Origin: Hyphomicrobiales bacterium
GTDB lineage: Bacteria > Pseudomonadota > Alphaproteobacteria > Rhizobiales > Afifellaceae
Assembly (NCBI GenBank): GCA_013812985.1
Contig: JACCSN010000050.1
Span: forward strand, 1 to 5,435
Length of the DNA: 5,435 bases
Reading direction: 5' to 3'
Shown here: in pieces, positions 1-5,359 of the stretch
Numbering within the stretch: the stretch's first letter is position 1
How the letters are laid out: each line of letters begins with the position of its first letter
Notes under the pieces: model-generated
Databases searched by the model: none
Seen by the model: the letters and a program-made list of their open reading frames with translations, nothing else
Told to the model about the DNA's origin: nothing
Program-made: the position numbers and the translations under genes

Positions 1-474
1 GAAGGCGGGGATGAGGTTGAAGAGGACGAGGAAGATATTGACGGAGAACAGCCGCGCCATGAAGCCGAGCGCCGGATTGTCGAGCCGCTGCAGCGCGTCT
101 ATGTCGAAGCGCGCGTTCATGATGACGAACAGGACGACGGCGATGACGACGTTGACCGCCGGCCCGGCCAGCGCCACGACGATCTCCTGCCCGGACTTTT
201 CGGGCATTCGCTCCAGCCGCGCCAGCCCGCCGATCGGCAGGAGCGTGATGTCCGGCGTCCTGATGCCGTAGCGCCGCGCCGCCAGCGCATGGCCGAATTC
301 ATGTGCAATGACGCAGGCGAAGAGGGCGAGGATGAAGGCGACGCCCTCGAAAGCCGCTGGCGGGCCGCCCTGCTGGTAATGGGAGATCCCGATCCAGGCG
401 AGCAGGAGCAGGAACGTGACGTGGATGCGGATCTGGCTGCCGAACAGGCGCGCGATCGGGAACGACCAGGACAT
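1..474 (-). CDS. Site-2-protease-like M50 zinc metalloprotease, partial (C-terminus off left edge)
   Basis: The 158 visible residues are the N-terminal part of an intramembrane zinc metalloprotease of the M50 (S2P/SpoIVFB-like) family, which cuts substrates within or near the membrane. The protein opens MSWSFPIARLFG. Hydrophobic segments lie at about 17-31, 44-66, 97-119 and 136-155. The zinc and catalytic motif HEFGH is at residues 58-62 inside the second segment. A GPAVN motif at 104-108 fits the family's conserved G-P-x-x-N turn. The last visible residues, NLIPAF, are where the family usually continues into the PxDGGR motif holding the third zinc ligand, so the gene is cut just before it. 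Family members of this kind are often about 370 residues long, many with C-terminal CBS domains, but that part is not visible. The ATG at 474 is preceded by GGAG nine bases upstream. The reading frame is open to the window edge. The gene is divergent from the toxin-antitoxin operon. Its substrate cannot be inferred. Confidence 0.93.
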   Translation of the reverse strand, partial: MSWSFPIARLFGSQIRIHVTFLLLLAWIGISHYQQGGPPAAFEGVAFILALFACVIAHEFGHALAARRYGIRTPDITLLPIGGLARLERMPEKSGQEIVVALAGPAVNVVIAVVLFVIMNARFDIDALQRLDNPALGFMARLFSVNIFLVLFNLIPAF

Positions 475-511
475 GAAGCGGGGCTCCGGCGATTGGGCGG
501 ATGGCGCACCG

Positions 512-541
512 CTTAAATGCGGCGCGCCGCCTGGGGTTCAA
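512..541 (-). promoter_or_regulatory. Candidate promoter of the M50 protease gene
   Basis: Read on the minus strand, TTGAAC (541-536) is followed after 18 bases by TTTAAG (517-512). Each matches four of six positions of the sigma-70 consensus. The predicted transcript would start near 505 and leave a leader of about 30 bases that includes the GGAG before the ATG at 474. The spacing and leader length are reasonable, but the hexamers are imperfect and this is inference from pattern only. Confidence 0.35.
519..530. repeat. 12-bp perfect palindrome in the M50 promoter spacer
   Basis: GCGGCGCGCCGC reads the same on both strands and lies wholly within the 18-base spacer of the candidate M50 promoter. 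That position would suit an operator. A run of G and C this long arises by chance fairly often in a GC-rich genome, so only the palindrome itself is certain. Confidence 0.35.
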
Positions 542-621
542 TGCCGGCTTCCGCGGTTGGCGCGCTGGAGGTGGCGATGCGAACGTATTGGCCCCGATGC
601 TCGGCGGAGAACAGCCCGCCT

Positions 622-649
622 TTGCCCGCAGCTCGGTACGTGCTAAATT
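622..649 (+). promoter_or_regulatory. Candidate promoter of the toxin-antitoxin operon (possibly leaderless)
   Basis: TTGCCC at 622-627 and TAAATT at 644-649 are separated by 16 bases. Each matches four of six consensus positions, and the -10 is preceded by a TG in the extended -10 position (641-642). Initiation 7-8 bases after the -10 would fall at about 656-657, the A of the antitoxin ATG. This agrees with the absence of a Shine-Dalgarno sequence before that ATG. I see no clear palindromic operator for autoregulation across the region. Confidence 0.45.
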
Positions 650-656
650 CACCTTC

Positions 657-911
657 ATGCAGAAGACGGACGAGAGCAATGAGATCGAGGTTCGACCAGA
701 GCTGATGGAGCGGCTCGGGGAGCTGGCCTTTGAAATGGCTGCGTCCGCCGAGGAGCTGCAAGCCGCGGCCAGCGAATGGGCTGAGATCGAAGCTGTCCTC
801 GGCGAAGTGGAGGCGGAGCTGGCTGGCGGAGCGCCCACCTATTCGCACGAAGAGGTCTTCGGACGGGCGGAGGCCATTCTGGAGCGCCGGATCCGCGCCG
901 CCGGTCAATGA
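657..911 (+). CDS. Antitoxin of a type II toxin-antitoxin pair
   Basis: This 84-residue protein is judged an antitoxin mainly by its position and composition. It directly precedes a ParE/RelE-fold toxin and overlaps it by four bases (ATGA, 908-911). It is very acidic: 20 Asp/Glu against 7 Lys/Arg. A short strand-like stretch (EIEVRPEL, about 9-16) leads into a long predicted helix (about 17-56). A Gly-Gly-Ala-Pro break at 57-60 precedes TYSHEEVFGRAEAILERR (61-78), which resembles the toxin-wrapping C-terminal helix of ParD/RelB-type antitoxins. The first part could be a diverged ribbon-helix-helix DNA-binding unit, but I cannot confirm that. It would neutralise the toxin and probably repress its own operon. 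The ATG at 657 was chosen over an in-frame ATG at 501, which would add 52 residues of unrelated composition and overlap the M50 promoter. There is no Shine-Dalgarno sequence before 657. Exact family unknown. Confidence 0.8.
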   Translation: MQKTDESNEIEVRPELMERLGELAFEMAASAEELQAAASEWAEIEAVLGEVEAELAGGAPTYSHEEVFGRAEAILERRIRAAGQ

Positions 912-1186
912 GTCTGCGCTACAGCGCGCGTGCCCTCGCGGACTTGGAGCGGATCGCCAGCTACATCGAAGCCGAGGACCCAACTGCGGCGCGCCGAATC
1001 GTTCAGCGCATTCGCGATCGCTGTGGCAGCTTGGCGGAGTTCCCGCGGCAGGGCGTCACGACGAGAACCAGCGAGCGCCGTATGCTCGTCATCAGTGGCA
1101 CTCCCTACCTGGTCTTCTACAGCATCAGGGGAGAGACCGTCTCCGTCCTCCACGTTCGGCACGGCAAGCGCCGCCCGCAGCGCTAA
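908..1186 (+). CDS. ParE/RelE-superfamily toxin
   Basis: This 92-residue basic protein has the pattern of ParE-type toxins of the RelE/ParE superfamily. SARALADLERIASYI (6-20) is the first helix. A second helix (about 24-43) ends in EFPRQG (44-49). ERRMLV (56-61) is followed by TPYLVFYSIRG (65-75) and VSVLHVRHGKRRP (78-90), which match the C-terminal strands and basic tail of the family. ParE members poison DNA gyrase and RelE members cut ribosome-bound mRNA. The overall pattern favours ParE, but the target cannot be settled from sequence. It overlaps the antitoxin by ATGA, with no strong ribosome binding site of its own, so translation is probably coupled. That would keep toxin output tied to antitoxin output. 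The length is normal for the family and no frameshift is visible. It converges on phoD, with stop codons 5 bases apart. Confidence 0.9.
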   Translation: MSLRYSARALADLERIASYIEAEDPTAARRIVQRIRDRCGSLAEFPRQGVTTRTSERRMLVISGTPYLVFYSIRGETVSVLHVRHGKRRPQR

Positions 1187-1191
1187 ATCGG

Positions 1192-2766
1192 CTATCCGAC
1201 CCTTTTGGGCTCCAGCGTCTGGCGGAAGAGCTCCGTATCGGCGCGGTCCATGAGCCGGACGGTCATCGCCTCGGTTTGCCCGTCGATCTCCACGACGCCG
1301 AAGAACTGCAGGCCCTCCGACGGCGGCTTGTTCTGTTCCTGGCCTTCCGCCGGCGCCTTGACGTATTTCGCCTCCGGGCCGAACGTCATGTCGAGCTCCC
1401 CCGGGCCGAAGGTGCCGGCGTGCAGCGGGCCGGAGACGAATTCCCAGAACGGCTCGAAATCCTGGAACGCCGCCTTGCTCGGATCGTAATAATGCGCCGC
1501 CGTGTAGTGGACGTCGGCGGTGAGCCAGACGACGTTCTGGATCTGGGCCGACTTGATGAAGCGGAGGAGGTCGGCGAGTTCCAGCTCGCGGCCCAGCGCC
1601 GGGCCGTTCTCGGCGTTGGCGATCGCCTCCGAGCCGGCCTTGCCCTGCGAGTCGTTCCAGACGATCAGCCCGATCGGCATGTCGGAGGCAATGACCTTCC
1701 AGGTCGCGCGGGATTCCAGCAGCGCCTGCTGCAGCCAGCGGATCTGCGCCGTCCCGAGAATGCGGTCCTCGGGCGCAAGCGTCGGTTCGACATTGGCGTC
1801 GTTAGGGCCGCGGTAGGAACGGAGATCGATGACGAAGACGTCGAGCAACGGTCCGTAGCCGATCTTGCGATAAACGCGGCCGGGCTCGGCCGGCGTGTAG
1901 CGGATCGGCGTCATCTCGTGGAAGGCGCGGCCGGCGCGCGCGGCCAGCAGCGGCACGGACTTGACGGTGTAGCGATCGTCGGCGCCGAGATCCTTCGACG
2001 CCGACCAGTTGTTCAGCACCTCGTGATCGTCCCACTGATAGATCGTCGGGACGGCGGCGTTGAGCGCCCGCACGTGCGCGTCGAGCATGTTGTACTTGAA
2101 GCGGCCGCGAAACTCGTCGAGCGTCTCGGCGACCTTCTCGACGCCTTCGGCGACGATGCTCCGCCAGATCTCGCCGTTCGGCATTTCCTTCTCCGCCGCG
2201 ATCGGGCCGTCCGAATAGACCGTGTCGCCGGAATGCAGGAAGAAGTCCGGCTCGTGGCGGAGCATGGTCGCGTAGGTCGACATGCCGCCGCGGCTCTCGT
2301 CGATGCCCCAGCCCTGGCCGGCCGTGTCGCCGGACCAGACGAGCTTCACCGACCGGCGGCTCGCCGGCGCCGTGCGGAAATGGCCGACGACTGGCTCGGA
2401 GATGCCGTTCACGTCGTCGAGGTCGGCGAAGCTGACGCGGTAGAAGATGTCCTGGTCGGACGGCAGGCTGTCGAGGAGCCGCTTCGCCGCGAAATCGTTC
2501 TCCGGCAGCGCGTCGGTGGGGCTCAGCCGGACGGAATCGCGGAACGTGTCGGAGGTCGCGACCTCCACAATCATCCGCGATGGCCGGTCGGCGCGCGCCC
2601 AGATCATCCCGGAATTCGCGTCGACATCGCCTGACTGCAAGCCATGCGTCACGATCGGGCGCGACTGCGCGCGGCTGATTGCCGGCATGGCGAGCCCGGA
2701 GGCGGCGACCAGGCCGGAAGCCGTGGACGACAGGACGAATGAACGGCGCGTGAGCTTCAGCGGCAT
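1192..2766 (-). CDS. phoD: PhoD-family alkaline phosphatase/phosphodiesterase, Tat-exported
   Basis: This complete 524-residue enzyme hydrolyses phosphate mono- or diesters outside the cytoplasm to release phosphate. A twin-arginine signal TRRSFV (6-11) is followed by a hydrophobic stretch and a likely cleavage after Ala33 (SRA-Q). Tat export fits a family that folds with metals before export. An N-terminal PhoD_N-like beta domain spans about 38-133, and the metallophosphatase domain runs from about 138 to 505. Likely metal-site motifs are SGDTAGQGWG (145-154), HSGDTVYSD (178-186), WDDHE (245-249), VIDLRSYRG (312-320) and TADVHY (416-421). The first motif has Gly-Asp where I recall Bacillus PhoD having Ser-Cys-Gln. 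The start at 2766 is well supported by AGGGAGG six bases upstream. It stands alone, convergent with the toxin and divergent from the 99-residue gene. Regulation by phosphate limitation is likely for the family, but only weak PHO-box half-sites are visible upstream. Confidence 0.96.
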   Translation of the reverse strand: MPLKLTRRSFVLSSTASGLVAASGLAMPAISRAQSRPIVTHGLQSGDVDANSGMIWARADRPSRMIVEVATSDTFRDSVRLSPTDALPENDFAAKRLLDSLPSDQDIFYRVSFADLDDVNGISEPVVGHFRTAPASRRSVKLVWSGDTAGQGWGIDESRGGMSTYATMLRHEPDFFLHSGDTVYSDGPIAAEKEMPNGEIWRSIVAEGVEKVAETLDEFRGRFKYNMLDAHVRALNAAVPTIYQWDDHEVLNNWSASKDLGADDRYTVKSVPLLAARAGRAFHEMTPIRYTPAEPGRVYRKIGYGPLLDVFVIDLRSYRGPNDANVEPTLAPEDRILGTAQIRWLQQALLESRATWKVIASDMPIGLIVWNDSQGKAGSEAIANAENGPALGRELELADLLRFIKSAQIQNVVWLTADVHYTAAHYYDPSKAAFQDFEPFWEFVSGPLHAGTFGPGELDMTFGPEAKYVKAPAEGQEQNKPPSEGLQFFGVVEIDGQTEAMTVRLMDRADTELFRQTLEPKRVG

Positions 2767-2923
2767 GAGAGGCCTCCCTTGTTCACAAGGAGTGTCGCCG
2801 CCGGAGATGAAGCCGCTGTCACGCTTGGACGAAGCTTTTCTGTCGTTCGCGTGAAGTTATTAGCAGCCTGTTAACCATAGGAGCCCACCCTGACGGCAGC
2901 CATTCCAATGGAGGGAACCTATC
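2767..2923. promoter_or_regulatory. Divergent intergenic region between phoD and the 99-residue gene
   Basis: This 157-base stretch must hold the control signals of both flanking genes. At its ends are the phoD ribosome binding site (AGGGAGG on the minus strand, 2773-2779) and that of the small gene (GGAGGG, 2910-2915). Two plus-strand heptamers, CTGTCAC (2816-2822) and CTGTCGT (2840-2846), each match six of seven bases of the PHO-box half-site CTGTCAT, but they start 24 bases apart where PhoB sites need 11. An AT-richer patch with GTTAAC lies at 2851-2880. I found no well-spaced -35/-10 pair for either gene. Confidence 0.5.
2910..2915 (+). promoter_or_regulatory. Ribosome binding site fixing the start of the 99-residue gene
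   Basis: GGAGGG sits eight bases before the ATG at 2924. It selects that frame over the overlapping frame that starts at 2908, whose ATG directly abuts this site and has no ribosome binding site of its own. Confidence 0.7.
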
Positions 2924-3223
2924 ATGGCTACGATGAGCCCGCGGCAGGCAGACACATACAGCAATCATCCTCAGGTGAATCTACCGGCTGCCTGGATGGG
3001 CCCTGCCAGATACACCTCATTCGAGGAGCTCGGGACGGACCTGGCGACTCTGCCGGGCAAGGCCATGCAGGATCCCTTGACCACGATCGCGGACAAGAAG
3101 GCCAAGGCCGCCGAAACCGCGAAGCTGCACCGCTTGAGTTCCGTAATCGTGAGGGCGAAGGAAGACCTCGCGGCGCGATTGGGCGTGGCGACCAACGCGA
3201 TCGAGATCACGATCCGCGGCTGA
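2924..3223 (+). CDS. Small protein of unknown function (99 residues)
   Basis: I do not recognise this protein. It has no signal peptide, membrane segment or cysteine. The first 32 residues are polar and Pro/Asn/Gln-rich and probably disordered. Residues 33-47 hold a short SFEELGTDLATLPGK-type segment. A Lys/Ala-rich helix follows (about 52-82, including ADKKAKAAETAKLHR), and then RLGVATNAIEITIRG ends the chain in a short strand. The ending loosely resembles the 'DLAxRLGVxxxxIxV' turn seen in various small domains, which is too weak to assign function. Coding support comes from GGAGGG eight bases before the ATG and from third-position GC: 80 of 99 codons overall, 60 of 67 after residue 32 but only 20 of 32 before it. 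It is divergent from phoD and convergent with recQ, 49 bases from the recQ stop, so it is probably monocistronic. The ATG at 2933 (Met4) is a less likely start. Confidence 0.65.
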   Translation: MATMSPRQADTYSNHPQVNLPAAWMGPARYTSFEELGTDLATLPGKAMQDPLTTIADKKAKAAETAKLHRLSSVIVRAKEDLAARLGVATNAIEITIRG

Positions 3224-3272
3224 CCCACGGCGCCGCCAAAGGTTTCTGCGAAGGCGGTCGCGCCAGCGCGCC

Positions 3273-5126
3273 TCAGGTCTCGGCGCGGGCGCCGCTCAGC
3301 ACGGCGAGAAAGGCGTCCCCGTAGGCCGCAAGCTTCCTCGCGCCGACGCCGTGCACGCCGCCAAGGGCGACGAGCGTTGTCGGGCGTTCCGCCGCCATGG
3401 CGATCAGGGTGCGGTCGGGAAAGACGACATAGGCCGGCACGCGCGCCTCTCCGGCGAGCTTTCGCCTCAGCGCCTTCAGCGCGGCGAGGAGCTCATTGTC
3501 CACATCGTCGGGCACGGCCGCGGCCGCCCGGCGCTCCTTGCGCGAGGGCGCCAGCGCCGCATCGCGGCGGCGGGCGAAAGCGGCGCGGCCGAACAGCACC
3601 TCGCGGCCGCTCTCGGTGATCACCCAGCGGCCATACTGCTCGATGTCCAGATGCAGGTGCCCGGCCGCGTAGAGCTGGCGGAACAGCGCCCGCCAGTCGT
3701 TCTTGCCTATCTCCGCGCCGACCCCGAAGGTCGGCAGCTGGTCGTGGCGGAAGCGCCGGATCGCCTCGGTCGCCTCGCCCAATAGAAGGCTCACGAGATG
3801 CTCGGTGCCGAAGCGCTCGCCGGTGCGGGCAATGGCCGAGAGCGCCTTGCGCGCCGCCTCGGTGGCGTCCTCCGCCGCTGTCCCGCTCTGGCAGAGGTCG
3901 CAATTGCCGCAAGGTCCGCTCGCCTCGCCGAAATAGCTGAGCAGCGTCTGGCGGCGACAGACCGGCGCCTCGCAGAGCGCGATGAGCGCCTTAAGCCGGC
4001 CGTGCTCGATCCGCTTCTGTTCCTCGCCGGCCGGGCTCTCCTCGATCTGCTGGCGGCGGAGCCGGACATCCTCCATGCCGAACAAGGTCAGCGTATCGGC
4101 GGGCAGCCCATCGCGGCCGGCCCGGCCGATTTCCTGGTAATAACTCTCGATCGATTTCGGCAGGTCGGCATGGGCGACGAAGCGCACGTCCGGCTTGTCG
4201 ATGCCCATGCCGAAGGCGACGGTCGCGACCGCCACCACGCCGTCGTCGCGCTGGAAGCGATCCTGCGCCGCCTGGCGCACGCCGGGGTCGAGGCCGGCAT
4301 GGTAGGCGACGGCCTCGTGGCCCGCCGCAGCCAGGGCTTCGGCGAAACGCTCCGTGCGCTTGCGCGAAGAGCAATAGACGATGCCCGACTGGCCGCGCCG
4401 GGCGGCGATGAAGTCGGCGATCTGCCGCGGGGTGGAGCGCTTCGGCGCGAAGGCGAGGTTGAGGTTCGGCCGGTCGAAGCCATGCACGAAAATGAGCGGC
4501 TCGCTGGAGAAAAGGCGTGCGGCGATGTCGTCGCGCGTCATGGCGTCGGCGGTGGCGGTGAGCGCCAGGAGGGGCGGCGCGCCGAGCCGGCGGCGGAGTT
4601 CGCCGAGCTGCAGGTAGTCCGGCCGGAAATCGTGGCCCCACTGCGAGACGCAATGCGCTTCGTCGACGGCGAGCCGCGTCAGGCCGATGCGCTTCAGCCG
4701 CTCGGCCAGGCCGGCGGAGGCAAGCCGCTCCGGCGCGGCGTAGAGGAGACGGAGCCGTCCCGATTCGGCCTCGGCGAGTGTGGCGCTGTTCTCGTCGTGC
4801 GAGTTCATCGAGGTGAGCGCCGCCGCCGGCACGCCGAAGCCGCGCATCTGGGCCACCTGGTCGCGCATCAGCGCAATGAGCGGCGAGACGACCAGCGTCA
4901 GCCCGCCCTCGACAAGCGCCGGCAGCTGATAGCAGAGCGACTTTCCCGCACCGGTCGGCATGACGGCAAGCACGTCGGCCCCGGACAGCACCGCCGCTAC
5001 CACCTCGTCCTGGCCAGGACGCAGGGCGGGGAAGCCGAAGGTGTCGCGCAGGATGCGGGAGGTCGCCAGCACACCAAGCTCACGGCGGGCAGGCGCGGTC
5101 TCGATTTCCAGGCCATCGGCATCCAT
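3273..5126 (-). CDS. recQ: ATP-dependent DNA helicase RecQ
   Basis: This complete 617-residue superfamily 2 helicase unwinds DNA 3'-to-5' in recombination repair and restart of stalled forks. Motifs occur in the usual order: motif 0 FGFPALRPGQDEVV (30-43), Walker A MPTGAGKS (56-63), Ia VVSPLIALMRDQV (79-91), DEAHC (155-159) with its aromatic-rich loop through SQWGHDFRPDY (161-171), III ALTATA (188-193), IV IVYCSSRK (249-256), V ATVAFGMGIDKPDV (301-314) and VI YYQEIGRAGRDG (329-340). Zinc ligands of the RQC module are Cys390, Cys406, Cys409 and Cys412. A winged-helix region follows (about 420-525). A C-terminal HRDC domain (about 542-614) includes VFPDRTLIAMA and VHGVGARKLAAYGD. Length and order are normal for bacterial RecQ. 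The start at 5126 is the only ATG in frame, and a TAG lies four codons upstream (5138-5136), so the N-terminus is tightly bounded. No Shine-Dalgarno sequence precedes it. Confidence 0.98.
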   Translation of the reverse strand: MDADGLEIETAPARRELGVLATSRILRDTFGFPALRPGQDEVVAAVLSGADVLAVMPTGAGKSLCYQLPALVEGGLTLVVSPLIALMRDQVAQMRGFGVPAAALTSMNSHDENSATLAEAESGRLRLLYAAPERLASAGLAERLKRIGLTRLAVDEAHCVSQWGHDFRPDYLQLGELRRRLGAPPLLALTATADAMTRDDIAARLFSSEPLIFVHGFDRPNLNLAFAPKRSTPRQIADFIAARRGQSGIVYCSSRKRTERFAEALAAAGHEAVAYHAGLDPGVRQAAQDRFQRDDGVVAVATVAFGMGIDKPDVRFVAHADLPKSIESYYQEIGRAGRDGLPADTLTLFGMEDVRLRRQQIEESPAGEEQKRIEHGRLKALIALCEAPVCRRQTLLSYFGEASGPCGNCDLCQSGTAAEDATEAARKALSAIARTGERFGTEHLVSLLLGEATEAIRRFRHDQLPTFGVGAEIGKNDWRALFRQLYAAGHLHLDIEQYGRWVITESGREVLFGRAAFARRRDAALAPSRKERRAAAAVPDDVDNELLAALKALRRKLAGEARVPAYVVFPDRTLIAMAAERPTTLVALGGVHGVGARKLAAYGDAFLAVLSGARAET

Positions 5127-5132
5127 CGGAGC

Positions 5133-5138
5133 AATCTA
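5133..5138 (-). promoter_or_regulatory. Candidate -10 element immediately upstream of recQ
   Basis: On the minus strand TAGATT matches four of six -10 positions and ends six bases before the recQ ATG, so a transcript could begin at the A of the ATG. I see no good -35 hexamer 16-18 bases further upstream, so confidence is low. The hexamer also contains the in-frame TAG stop. Confidence 0.3.
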
Positions 5139-5229
5139 CTTGTCGTCAGTGCGGCGAAGGAAGCGTAATCACACGTCGTGACCTCGCTGATAGAGCACCA
5201 ATCTCGGTCCAAAAGGCACTCCGCCAGCC

Positions 5230-5261
5230 GCAACGTCCCCAATGACGTCCCGTAACGTTGC
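5230..5261. repeat. Inverted repeat with internal direct repeat, possible operator
   Basis: GCAACGT (5230-5236) and ACGTTGC (5255-5261) are perfect seven-base inverted arms separated by 18 bases. The heptamer ACGTCCC also occurs twice as a direct repeat, at 5233-5239 and 5245-5251, a 12-base period. The core ACGT thus appears three times in 26 bases. The cluster lies about 100 bases before the start of the exported-protein gene and about 105 bases from recQ, so a regulator could act on either. No known binding site was recognised. Confidence 0.4.
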
Positions 5262-5359
5262 AGGCGTGTGCAGACGCGAAAGCGAGGCGGGCACGGTGGG
5301 GCATCCGAATCTCGCGCTTACAAGGGCGCATTGGGCCGGTAATACAAGAGAGGCATACA

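Larger units (their letters stand above)
5127..5359. promoter_or_regulatory. Divergent intergenic region between recQ and the exported-protein gene
   Basis: This 233-base stretch has no convincing reading frame. It holds the recQ -10 candidate at its left end, a 9-base palindrome CACG-T-CGTG at 5172-5180, an inverted repeat at 5230-5261, and the ribosome binding site AAGAGAGG (5346-5353) of the rightward gene. I could not identify a well-formed promoter for the rightward gene. Confidence 0.5.

Noticed and set aside
501..656. N-terminal extension of the antitoxin from an in-frame ATG at 501
   Set aside because: There is no properly spaced ribosome binding site, it would overlap the M50 promoter, and the extra 52 residues are Arg/Gly/Ala-rich and unlike an antitoxin.
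730..2634. A 634-codon open frame on the plus strand running through the toxin-antitoxin genes and antisense to most of phoD
   Set aside because: It is Arg/Ala/Asp/Val-rich with no domain pattern, and its start lies inside the antitoxin gene with no ribosome binding site. Long antisense frames are expected opposite GC-rich genes, and phoD on the other strand has all its family motifs.
3232..3258. Possible terminator hairpin GCCGCC / GGCGGT between the small gene and recQ
   Set aside because: The stem is only six pairs with one G-T, the loop is 15 bases and there is no T-run on either strand.
2908..3324. Overlapping 138-codon frame across the small gene and the recQ 3' end
   Set aside because: Its ATG lies directly against the GGAGGG that serves the ATG at 2924, its sequence is Gly/Arg-rich and featureless, and it runs into the recQ coding end.
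3798..5168. A 456-codon open frame on the plus strand antisense to recQ
   Set aside because: Same reason: low-complexity Arg/Gly/Ala composition opposite an unmistakable RecQ, with no plausible start signal.
5178..5215. tRNA-like stretch (GATAGAGCACC resembling a D-arm)
   Set aside because: No acceptor stem, anticodon arm or TTCGA loop can be placed around it, and the D-loop GG is missing.
5317..5345. CTTACA and TAATAC with 17-base spacing before the exported-protein gene
   Set aside because: The -10 matches only three of six positions, and the implied start site would fall inside the ribosome binding site, removing part of it.
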